This document shows, piece by piece, positions 1 through 5,905 of a DNA stretch of 6,246 bases (within the stretch, counting starts at the first letter, position 1; each line of letters begins with the position of its first letter). The stretch covers positions 1 to 6,246 of the forward strand of contig JALWSL010000335.1 of the NCBI GenBank assembly GCA_027080405.1, in the 5' to 3' direction. The notes below the pieces were generated by a model, which saw nothing but the letters and a program-made list of their open reading frames with translations, made no database searches and was not told the origin of the DNA. Both the position numbers and the translations under genes were made by a program. Source of the stretch: Planctomycetaceae bacterium. GTDB lineage: Bacteria > Planctomycetota > Planctomycetia > Planctomycetales > Planctomycetaceae.

Positions 1-990
1 CGGCAACCTTTCGAAGTTCAGATTCAAATTCTGGATTCCGTCGAACGGGAGTTGATTCGTTCACTTTGGTCTGAAATTCGCATGCAGACTGCGGAACTCT
101 CGAATCAACTCAACCAGCAGCAGGAGATTCACCAGACGTTACAGTCGCGATTTATGAACAAGCAGGGAGATTGGCTGCTGCAGATTTACCCCAAAGGAGA
201 AATCTGGAGTGAACAGCCGCTGGAAAAGTTCGTCCATGATTTGCGTTCTGTTGATGAACGGGTAACAGGAACACCTCTTCAAAATTATGAAGCCTCGCGT
301 CAGCTCAAGCAAAGCTATACCGATGCGGCGATCTATGCGGCGTTGGCTATTATTCTGGTCTTGCTGCTGGACGTGACCCGGTTGAAGACGTCACTGCTCT
401 CCTGGTCGATTCCCGTTCCGGTGCTGGGGATACTCATCTTTCTTGGCAATTCGCAGGGAGTTATTCAGTGGGAGTCTCTTTCGCCTCTCCAGCTTTTGGC
501 GGCCTTTGTGGCATCTGTTGCCCTGATCAGTTTGCTGATTGAAAAACGGGAGTGCCTGATTGGCTTGCTCGCGATCGTGCCCCCGTCATTGGGAGCCTGC
601 ATGCTGCTGGGCACAATGGCCACATTCGATATTCCGTTTACTCCTGCCAATCTTATCGCGCTGCCTTTGGTGATGGGGATCGGCATTGATGACGGCGTGC
701 ATGTTGTGCACGATTTCAGGCGTTCAACGGGTCGGTATCTGATGTCTGCCAACACTTGGCGGGCACTTTTGTTGACTTCGCTGACTTCAATGATCGGCTT
801 CGGTTCGCTTGCTCTGGCCTCGCATAAAGGGTTGGCTGGGTTGGGGCTGGTTGTGATGATCGGGATTGCAAGCTGCCTGCTCGTCTCCGTCATTTTGTTG
901 CCGGCCATTCTTGCTTTAATCGCCAGTCCAGAGAGCAGGGAGAATCAGACAGACTGCCCTGTCGAACAGCCAATCCGCCTCGCTGCCTGA
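1..990 (+). CDS. RND/MMPL family transporter, C-terminal part (5' end outside window)
   Basis: Frame 1 is open from the first base, so this is the last 329 residues of a longer inner-membrane exporter, not a gene starting at the TTG at 52. Visible order: end of a periplasmic domain (about residues 1-105, with WLLQIYPKGEIW and VTGTPLQNYEASRQ, typical of planctomycete MMPL proteins), then membrane helices near 109-125, 131-149, 163-180, 185-208, 214-230, 256-274 and 278-308. GIGIDDGVHVVHDF (about 227-240) carries the Asp pair at 230-231, where RND pumps place proton-relay acidic residues. TSLTSMIGFGSLALASHKG is also family-typical. RND proteins use the proton gradient to move lipids or hydrophobic compounds; the substrate cannot be told here. 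There appear to be two more hydrophobic segments (131-180) than I expect between the first helix and the PFTPANLI motif. The tail after 308 is short and polar. The TGA is at 988-990. Confidence 0.9.
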   Translation, partial: RQPFEVQIQILDSVERELIRSLWSEIRMQTAELSNQLNQQQEIHQTLQSRFMNKQGDWLLQIYPKGEIWSEQPLEKFVHDLRSVDERVTGTPLQNYEASRQLKQSYTDAAIYAALAIILVLLLDVTRLKTSLLSWSIPVPVLGILIFLGNSQGVIQWESLSPLQLLAAFVASVALISLLIEKRECLIGLLAIVPPSLGACMLLGTMATFDIPFTPANLIALPLVMGIGIDDGVHVVHDFRRSTGRYLMSANTWRALLLTSLTSMIGFGSLALASHKGLAGLGLVVMIGIASCLLVSVILLPAILALIASPESRENQTDCPVEQPIRLAA

Positions 991-1118
991 ATCTGTCATT
1001 CAAATGAACAGCCCTTTTGCGGCAATTGCCCGTTTCGCTCGATCAGAACGTACAGATTGAGTGGATCAACCTGATTATCCTTTGATTCCGCCTGCTGCTA
1101 TGGATAGAATAGCTTTAT

Positions 1119-1208
1119 ACTACCAACGGTTAACGTTCACGAATGGTGCGATAACTTTTGAAAATCCTATTTTGGTTGCGGTGGTCAGAACAGACCAGCT
1201 GTGTTGGC
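1119..1208 (+). repeat. Dispersed intergenic repeat, copy A
   Basis: This stretch aligns with 6061-6151 over about 90 bases. Both share an ACYAACGG(T) box, a middle block of 40 or 41 bases at about 55% identity, and a conserved 3' core. The core (1171-1207) starts with TTTGGTTGCGG and matches copy B at 27 of 37 positions; nine of the ten differences are transitions. A hairpin forms in the core: TGGTC at 1182-1186 pairs with GACCA at 1193-1197 around a 6-base loop. Several differences from copy B fall in the arms, as expected of an element kept or spread as a folded structure. It is not part of any recognised gene. Its function is unknown. Confidence 0.7.
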
Positions 1209-1221
1209 GTTGCCGTGCTAT

Positions 1222-1260
1222 GGGGGAGATGGGTTGTCAATTCGAGTGATTCACTCCCCC
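1222..1260. repeat. Overlapping inverted repeats, possible alternative hairpins
   Basis: GGGGGAG at 1222-1228 is perfectly complementary to CTCCCCC at 1254-1260. Within the span, GAGTGA at 1244-1249 is complementary to TCACTC at 1251-1256. The two pairings share bases 1254-1256, so an RNA could adopt one or the other but not both. The small 13-base palindrome has almost no loop and may work better as a DNA-protein site than as RNA. The region lies 78-116 bases upstream of the preferred start of the cysteine-rich gene, so a leader or operator role is possible but unproven. Confidence 0.4.
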
Positions 1261-1299
1261 TGACAGACGGTGCCTGACAGATGGCGACAGTTGGCGACA
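1260..1299. repeat. Short tandem direct repeats upstream of the cysteine-rich gene
   Basis: CTGACAGACGG (1260-1270) recurs as CTGACAGATGG (1274-1284), 14 bases later with one change. TGGCGACA (1282-1289) recurs exactly at 1292-1299 with a 10-base step, close to one helical turn. Such paired half-sites are typical of binding sites for regulators that bind in tandem, but no regulator can be named. If the longer frame starting at ATG 1281 were used, the second pair would be coding; the signal peptide argues for the start at 1338, which leaves the whole block non-coding. Confidence 0.45.
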
Positions 1300-1337
1300 A
1301 AGTCGATTGTTCTGTGCGATGCGTGGCATTTTTTGAT

Positions 1338-1802
1338 ATGAGCTTACTGGCTTCAATAAGACGAAAAGAAATCGGGCGATTGCTGTTTTCGCTTTTTCTG
1401 CTGTTGTGGTTTTCCGCCACAACTGTGGGGGTGCTCGCGGTCGACTTGAAGCGCGAGCATCCAGAGTGCAAATGCGGTTGCCAAACCGGGCAACAGTGCA
1501 AACTCAAACAGGGTGGCTGCTGCTCCCAACAGGGCGGTTGCTGTTCAGGCGAAAGTTGCTGCTGCAGCCGGGAGAAATCTCGCTCTGCTTCCTACCGTGC
1601 CGATTGCCAATGCGGCAAAAATTCACTGGAACAAATCGTGCTGAACAAGCCTTACGATGGGACGTTGCATAAACCGAAATTGCTGGAATCCCCCGGTCTT
1701 GGGGTCGTCTGTAACATGCTGGCTCTTTCACCCCAACACCAGGATGTGCCAATCCCTCCTCCTCCCCAACTGAATTCGCTTGCACTTATCTACAGAAAGT
1801 AA
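1338..1802 (+). CDS. Secreted cysteine-rich protein, putative metal-binding
   Basis: I do not recognise a named family. From ATG 1338 the product is 154 residues with a clean Sec signal peptide: charged start (RRKEIGR), hydrophobic run at about 14-31 and likely cleavage after VLA at 34. The mature part has 14 cysteines (44, 46, 48, 54, 61, 62, 68, 69, 74-76, 90, 92, 125), as CxCxC, CC, CC, CCC and CxC groups. QGGCCS occurs twice with a 7-residue period, mirrored by a 21-base tandem at 1509-1550. A proline stretch (PIPPPP) lies near the C-terminus. Dense CxC/CC clusters suggest soft-metal binding (copper, zinc, mercury) or heavy disulfide bonding; this is inference. The frame is open back to ATG 1281 (173 residues), but that start buries the signal peptide behind 19 unrelated residues. 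Neither start has a clear Shine-Dalgarno sequence. Confidence 0.7.
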   Translation: MSLLASIRRKEIGRLLFSLFLLLWFSATTVGVLAVDLKREHPECKCGCQTGQQCKLKQGGCCSQQGGCCSGESCCCSREKSRSASYRADCQCGKNSLEQIVLNKPYDGTLHKPKLLESPGLGVVCNMLALSPQHQDVPIPPPPQLNSLALIYRK

Positions 1803-2021
1803 CCCGGTGCAAGGGGCTTGCTGACTTTCTGCCCGGTTTTGTCGGAAGCCAACACCCGCCGCCTGTCCGGTGAGGAAGCGGTGAGGGGTCTGCTTCGCCT
1901 GCTTCGGTGTTCGCACGCTCTTCCTGTTTCCTGCACAGGGCGATTGCCCGCGCACGGCTGTTGTCTCTGCTTCCGCGTTCAATAAAGCGATTCATCATTT
2001 TATCAGGGAGTCATTCCAATA
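1803..2021. other. Intergenic region with small hairpins and direct repeats
   Basis: No supported gene in 219 bases. GCAAG (1809-1813) and CTTGC (1817-1821) form a 5-bp hairpin with a GGG loop right after the upstream stop, but no T-run follows, so it is at best a weak terminator. GGTGAGG occurs at 1869-1875 and 1880-1886, and CTGCTTCG at 1890-1897 and 1899-1906. GAAGC (1875-1879) can pair with GCTTC (1892-1896). GGGC (1938-1941) and GCCC (1946-1949) form another tiny hairpin. GGGAG at 2006-2010 is a plausible ribosome binding site for ATG 2022, with an 11-base spacer. No convincing promoter was found. Confidence 0.5.
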
Positions 2022-3008
2022 ATGAATATCCAAAAGAGGTCTCAGCCTCGACGAGGCTTTACACTAATCGAACTGCTTGTGGTGATTGCCATCATCGCCA
2101 TACTCGTTGCCTTGCTGCTTCCGGCCGTTCAACAGGCACGGGAAGCGGCTCGGCGTTCCAGTTGCAAAAACAATTTGAAGCAGATCGGAGTCGCTCTGCA
2201 TAATTATCACGATACCTTCAAGGTTCTTCCTCCGGGGTACATCGTGCGAAACATTTCTGCCAGCGCCATGGCTTCGATGGAAGCGGCTCAGGGTGGCCCC
2301 GGTTTCGCCTGGGGGACGATGATTTTACCCCAATTGGAACAGGCCCCGCTGTACGATTCCATGAACTTCAACCTGAATTCGACCGATTCCCCGAATATCG
2401 GACTCGCGACGACATCACTCAGCGTTTTTCTCTGTCCATCCGATCCGGCTCCGCTGACCTTTTCGGTAACCGACGGATCCTCCAACACTTACCAGCTTGC
2501 TTCTGCCAATTACGTCGGAGTTCTCGGTTATGGCAATGTTTCGATGACACCGGGAAAACCGGCGGGAAAGGGTGTCTTCTATCGCAACAGCAGCACAAAA
2601 TTGAGAGATCTGACCGACGGGACAAGCAACTGCATGATGGTTGGTGAGCGTGCCTCCACGCATAATTTTGTACAAGGTGCTCCCGCGGTCGCTGCCAATT
2701 CCACGTGGTATGCGGCGATTCCTGATGTGCAACGCCCTGCGGGAATGGGCATGATGACCGAATGGCAAGGTTCTCTCGTTCTGGGCCATGTTGGACAGCC
2801 GGCGATGACCTCCCCCATGGCGATGCCGGCCATGAATCATACGCCGAACACGACGAACCATATCGTCAATTTTTCCAGTCCGCACACGGGAGGAATCCAG
2901 TTTTTGATGGCGGACGGCTCTGTCCACTTTCTGAGCGAGAATATCTTCTACGATACCTATCGTGAACTGGGAGAAATCAACGACGGGAATGTCCTCGGAG
3001 AATTTTGA
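2022..3008 (+). CDS. DUF1559 domain protein with prepilin-type N-terminus and H-X9-DG C-terminus
   Basis: The 328-residue product begins with a basic leader and [19 protein letters not shown], a type III prepilin signal. Cleavage is expected between Gly12 and Phe13, with Glu17 in the conserved +5 position, and the hydrophobic helix runs to about residue 36. [26 protein letters not shown] is the DUF1559 signature after the helix. Near the end, His288 is followed by nine residues and then Asp298-Gly299 (in LMADGSVHF), matching the H-X9-DG domain of prepilin-processing-associated proteins. Planctomycetes encode many such paralogues, thought to be pseudopilin-like surface or envelope proteins with mostly unknown roles. 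Residues about 240-268 are unusually rich in Met, with some His (GMGMM, then [12 protein letters not shown]), just before the usual THIVNFSS-type segment. It stands alone between two non-coding regions. The ATG at 2022 has GGGAG upstream and gives a normal leader length. Confidence 0.93.
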   Translation: MNIQKRSQPRRGFTLIELLVVIAIIAILVALLLPAVQQAREAARRSSCKNNLKQIGVALHNYHDTFKVLPPGYIVRNISASAMASMEAAQGGPGFAWGTMILPQLEQAPLYDSMNFNLNSTDSPNIGLATTSLSVFLCPSDPAPLTFSVTDGSSNTYQLASANYVGVLGYGNVSMTPGKPAGKGVFYRNSSTKLRDLTDGTSNCMMVGERASTHNFVQGAPAVAANSTWYAAIPDVQRPAGMGMMTEWQGSLVLGHVGQPAMTSPMAMPAMNHTPNTTNHIVNFSSPHTGGIQFLMADGSVHFLSENIFYDTYRELGEINDGNVLGEF

Positions 3009-3040
3009 TCCGTTTGTAATTCGGCTTTTTTGAAGTTGTC

Positions 3041-3075
3041 CAGGCAGAGTGGGAATACATTTTCCACTCTGCCTG
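3041..3075 (+). terminator. Strong hairpin after the DUF1559 gene, probable terminator
   Basis: Bases 3041-3055 pair with 3061-3075 to give a 15-bp stem with a single G-T wobble and a 5-base loop (TACAT). It begins 33 bases after the DUF1559 stop and no gene overlaps it. The stem is long and stable, but the bases after it (GTTATCATT) lack a real T-run. It may be a poor intrinsic terminator, a 3' end stabiliser or a Rho-independent site of the kind used in this phylum. Position favours transcript end formation. Confidence 0.6.
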
Positions 3076-3094
3076 TTATCATTCAGTATTCAGG

Positions 3095-3125
3095 CTGTTT
3101 CTGTCGAGAAGCCGATCAGAAACAG
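3095..3125 (+). other. Perfect 9-bp hairpin in the sufS leader
   Basis: CTGTTTCTG at 3095-3103 is exactly complementary to CAGAAACAG at 3117-3125. Inside the 13-base loop, TCG (3104-3106) can pair with CGA (3113-3115) past a one-base bulge, which extends the stem. ATTTT follows seven bases later (3133-3137). It could be a second terminator for the upstream gene or a structured 5' leader of the desulfurase gene, whose start is about 50 bases further on. Confidence 0.45.
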
Positions 3126-3138
3126 AGGGATCATTTTG

Positions 3139-3160
3139 TCACTGATGAGTCACCGATGAG
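3139..3160 (+). repeat. 11-bp tandem duplication just upstream of sufS
   Basis: TCACTGATGAG (3139-3149) is followed directly by TCACCGATGAG (3150-3160), with 10 of 11 bases identical. The second unit runs into GAGAGG (3158-3163), the best Shine-Dalgarno candidate for the desulfurase gene. An 11-base step places equivalent bases on the same DNA face. It may be an operator or a chance duplication. Confidence 0.5.
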
Positions 3161-3175
3161 AGGTCGTGATTGCCG

Positions 3176-4420
3176 ATGGCACCTGTCTCTTTCCCCGCAA
3201 TCGAATTGATACGCGAACGCTTCCCCATATTACAGCAATCCGATTCGCATGGTCGTCACGTTGTCTATCTCGACAATGGTGCCTCGGCACAAAAACCGAA
3301 ATGCGTCATCGATAAAGAACTCGAAGTCTATTCCAGTTACTATGCCAACGCCTACCGTGGGGTGTATGAATTCGGGCAACGTATTGAAGACGAACTCGAA
3401 CTTTCACGCCAGTCCGTGTGCAACTTTATCGGGGCCGCATCGAAAGAGGAAATCGTCTTCACCGCAGGGACAACGATGACGTTGAACCTGCTTGCTTATG
3501 CCTGGGGAAGTCATGTACTCGAACCGAATGACGAAATCGTCCTGAGCCGAATGGAACATCATGCGAATATCGTCCCCTGGCAGATGATTGCCCAAAAAAC
3601 CGGGGCGAAAATCCACTATGTCCCGCTCGACGAACATCAGCGTTTCGATATGTCCGCTCTCGAGAAGTTGATCAATTCAAAAACCAGAATTGTCAGCCTG
3701 ACCGGGATGTCGAATGTGCTCGGAGCTACGATACCGGTGAAGCAGGTAGCCGAGGCTGCCCACTCGGTCGGGGCGGTTTTCATTCTTGATGCGGCTCAAT
3801 CGATCGTTCATCAACAGATTGATGTCGTAGAGCAGGGGGTCGATTTCCTCGCATTTTCCGGCCATAAAATATACGGCCCTTCCGGCGTGGGAATTCTGTA
3901 CGGAAAAAAGGTACTGCTGGAACGGATGCCTCCTTTTCTGGGTGGGGGACACATGATCGATCGGGTTTTCGATGATCATTCCACCTGGGCGGCAGTCCCT
4001 GCAAAATTCGAAGCAGGAACCTTGCCGATCGCCCAGGCAATTGCGCTGCGTCCCGCCATCGAGTTGATACAGGAGATCGGATTCGAGTGGATCGAACAAC
4101 ATGAAAGAGAATTGCTTATGCGGGCCACCGAGCAGTTGCAGGAGATTCCCGGGCTGAAGATTTATGGCCCAGATGTCCGCGAAAAAGGGGCGATCATCAG
4201 CTTCACGATTGAAGGAGCCCATCCGCAGGATCTGGCGTTTTTGCTCAATCGACACGGTGTCTGTGTACGGCATGGTCACCATTGCGCAATGCTTCTGCAC
4301 GAAATTCTCGATGTTTCCGCCACGGTTCGTGCCAGTTTCGGTCTCTACAATACTCTGCAGGAAGTTGATAGACTGACAGAAGCGATCCAGCAGGCCCGTG
4401 TCAAACTGAGGCTGGCCTGA
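3176..4420 (+). CDS. sufS: Cysteine desulfurase, SufS type (group II, PLP-dependent)
   Basis: SufS removes sulfur from L-cysteine, giving alanine and a protein persulfide used to build iron-sulfur clusters in the cytoplasm. The 414-residue product matches the family length. With ATG 3176 as residue 1, the PLP lysine is Lys231 in FSGHKIYGPSGVGILYG, PLP contacts include His128-His129 (MEHHANIVPWQ) and Asp205 (LDAAQS), and the active-site cysteine is Cys370 in RHGHHCA, the group II form of the loop. FEAGTLPIAQAIAL is also typical. One oddity: residues 58-66 read NAYRGVYEF, where many SufS proteins have NVHRGIHTL. TTG 3170 is an alternative start: GAGAGG (3158-3163) sits 6 bases before it and 12 before the ATG. 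No sufB, sufC, sufD, sufE or sufU is in view, so the sulfur acceptor gene must lie elsewhere. The propeller gene follows after 54 bp and may share its transcript. Confidence 0.93.
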   Translation: MAPVSFPAIELIRERFPILQQSDSHGRHVVYLDNGASAQKPKCVIDKELEVYSSYYANAYRGVYEFGQRIEDELELSRQSVCNFIGAASKEEIVFTAGTTMTLNLLAYAWGSHVLEPNDEIVLSRMEHHANIVPWQMIAQKTGAKIHYVPLDEHQRFDMSALEKLINSKTRIVSLTGMSNVLGATIPVKQVAEAAHSVGAVFILDAAQSIVHQQIDVVEQGVDFLAFSGHKIYGPSGVGILYGKKVLLERMPPFLGGGHMIDRVFDDHSTWAAVPAKFEAGTLPIAQAIALRPAIELIQEIGFEWIEQHERELLMRATEQLQEIPGLKIYGPDVREKGAIISFTIEGAHPQDLAFLLNRHGVCVRHGHHCAMLLHEILDVSATVRASFGLYNTLQEVDRLTEAIQQARVKLRLA

Positions 4421-4474
4421 ACCGATTTTCCATCAGTTTGGAATTTGAAAACAAGTTAAAGAGATAGCACCTCG

Positions 4475-5887
4475 ATGAAAATGCGACCATCAATCTGCCT
4501 GGCACTGTTTCTTTCGTGTCTTTCGTTTTCAGCCAAAACCGGCTACACGGAAGATTGGCCGACCTACCAGCACGATAACCGTCGAAGTGCGGTGACGAAA
4601 GAAAATCTGAAATTGCCCCTGAAGCAAAGCTGGGCTTTTCATCCGGTTCTGCCCCCGCAACCGGCTTGGGCGCGGCCAGCCAAGTGGGATGCCTACGCGG
4701 AAGTCAAGGGGCTCAAAGCGATGCGGAATTACGATCACGCCTATTATACGATCGCCGTTGGCGATTCGATCTGGTTCGGTTCATCCGTTGATGATGCCGT
4801 CCACTGTTTCGATGCCAATACCGGAAAAGAACGCTGGTCTTATATTACCGGAGGGGCCATCCGTGTGGCTCCGACCTGGCACGATGGCAAAATCTACTTC
4901 GGTTCGGATGACGGAAACGCCTACTGCGTGGATGCGAAAACGGGAAAGCTGATCTGGAAAGTAAAACCAGCCGAACACGATCGACTGATTCCGAACAATG
5001 GGAAGTTGATCTCATTCTGGCCATGCAGAACAGGCGTGCTGATACAAAACAACAAGGCCTACTTTGCCGCTTCACTGCTCCCGTGGAATGAATCCTGGCT
5101 CTGCGCAGTGAATGCGGAAACGGGAAAATTTGAGGGAACCGGAACGTACCGGCAGACTCTTTACAAAATGACACTGGAAGCGCCGATGTTGGCTTCTTCT
5201 ACCACGTTGTACGCGTTGCAGGGACGTGGCTACCCGGCGATGTTTCAGATTGCTGACGGAAAACCGATTGGCGTTTCCGGAGATGGGCGACAGGGAGGCG
5301 GTGTTTACGCCCTGCTGACCGAAGATGACGAATTTGTTTCCGGACAGGGATCTTTGCAGGGGGCATTGGTGCTGCACAAAAAAAAGACGTCCAATGAACT
5401 GGTTATACTGGAAGGAGCCCAGCGGATCGTCGTTTCAGGAGGCAATGCGTATTTGCAATCCGCCACGGAAATCGCCTTGCTTGATCAACCGCGTTTCTTT
5501 TCCCTGCAACGGAGTAATATCGAGCTGCAGGAACAGCAATCGAAGTTGAATGCGAGACTCAGAAAATTGGACAAGAAGAAAACGGACGAGATCAAACAGT
5601 TGTCTGAACAGATCGAAAAACTGAAAAAGGAGCGGAAGCAGGTGAACCAGTCACTGACGCAGTGCCTGAAATGGCGCGTTCCCTGTTCACAATCCCTTTC
5701 CCTGATCCTGGCTGGTGAAGTTCTCTTTGCCGGCGGGCAAGAGAGTCTCGCCGCCATCGATGCCCGTACTGGCCAACAACGCTGGAACGCACCGATCGAA
5801 GGGAAAGCTCTCGGCCTGACCGTGGCCAACGGCCGTCTATTCGTCAGCAGCGATACAGGTGCCATCTATTGCTTCGAAGCTCGGTGA
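4475..5887 (+). CDS. Exported PQQ-type beta-propeller protein with coiled-coil insert
   Basis: The 470-residue product has an N-terminal signal sequence (charged KMR, hydrophobic 7-20), so it probably works in the periplasm or envelope. DWPTYQHDNRRSAVT (27-41) is the usual opening of planctomycete PQQ/BamB-like propellers. Repeats of the DAxTGKxxW type are seen at 113-121, 153-161, 213-218 (degenerate) and 429-437, with strands such as KIYFGSDDGNAYCVD and RLFVSSDTGAIYCF. Residues about 343-397 form a charged heptad-like helical stretch (LQEQQSKLNARLRKLDKKK, then an EQIEKLKKERKQV run), an insert in the propeller. PQQ-like repeats often only scaffold, and no enzyme motif or quinone-binding set is evident, so activity is unknown. 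Cys397 and Cys404 flank the end of the insert and could form a disulfide. The Shine-Dalgarno sequence is weak (AAAGAGA, 11 bases before the start). The gene lies 54 bp after sufS, and a methyltransferase follows about 290 bp later. Confidence 0.9.
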   Translation: MKMRPSICLALFLSCLSFSAKTGYTEDWPTYQHDNRRSAVTKENLKLPLKQSWAFHPVLPPQPAWARPAKWDAYAEVKGLKAMRNYDHAYYTIAVGDSIWFGSSVDDAVHCFDANTGKERWSYITGGAIRVAPTWHDGKIYFGSDDGNAYCVDAKTGKLIWKVKPAEHDRLIPNNGKLISFWPCRTGVLIQNNKAYFAASLLPWNESWLCAVNAETGKFEGTGTYRQTLYKMTLEAPMLASSTTLYALQGRGYPAMFQIADGKPIGVSGDGRQGGGVYALLTEDDEFVSGQGSLQGALVLHKKKTSNELVILEGAQRIVVSGGNAYLQSATEIALLDQPRFFSLQRSNIELQEQQSKLNARLRKLDKKKTDEIKQLSEQIEKLKKERKQVNQSLTQCLKWRVPCSQSLSLILAGEVLFAGGQESLAAIDARTGQQRWNAPIEGKALGLTVANGRLFVSSDTGAIYCFEAR

Positions 5888-5905
5888 TCTCAGGACAATC
5901 CCCGG

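Larger units (their letters stand above)
991..1337. other. Intergenic region holding repeat copy A and several small repeats
   Basis: No convincing gene lies between the transporter stop and the cysteine-rich gene. The first ~120 bases hold only a weak bulged hairpin (993-1011, followed by CCCTTTT) and a 10-bp palindrome at 1021-1030. A TATACT hexamer at 1116-1121 resembles a -10 box, but no good -35 box lies 16-18 bases upstream. From 1119 on come repeat copy A, overlapping inverted repeats at 1222-1260 and direct repeats at 1260-1299, each listed separately. The open frame at 1061-1249 runs across the repeat and has no family features, so it is not annotated. Confidence 0.6.

Noticed and set aside
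1021..1030. GGCAATTGCC palindrome after the transporter gene
   Set aside because: A 10-bp perfect palindrome without loop or T-run; common by chance and without context.
1061..1249. Plus-strand open frame of 62 codons
   Set aside because: It runs through repeat copy A, has a GTG start without a ribosome binding site and shows no family features.
1130..1507. Minus-strand frame containing LVCSDHRNQ, similar to LVHSDSRNQ in a minus-strand frame at 5992-6207
   Set aside because: At first the shared peptide looked like a conserved minus-strand protein with synonymous changes. The similarity is confined to the DNA repeat, the frames outside it are unrelated, and most of this frame is antisense to the cysteine-rich gene.
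1961..1988. TTGTCT with TAAAGC as a promoter for the DUF1559 gene
   Set aside because: The -10 matches only three of six bases; not better than chance.
1728..1998. Two overlapping minus-strand frames in the gap before the DUF1559 gene
   Set aside because: Arg/Pro-rich low-quality translations in two frames at once, one overlapping the end of the cysteine-rich gene; no recognisable motif.
3677..4300. Long minus-strand frame of 207 codons opposite sufS
   Set aside because: Antisense shadow of a well-conserved gene; its translation has no coherent domain.
4508..4519. Lipobox around Cys15 of the propeller protein
   Set aside because: FLSC fits the lipobox poorly and lies within the hydrophobic core of the signal peptide, so cleavage by signal peptidase I is more likely.
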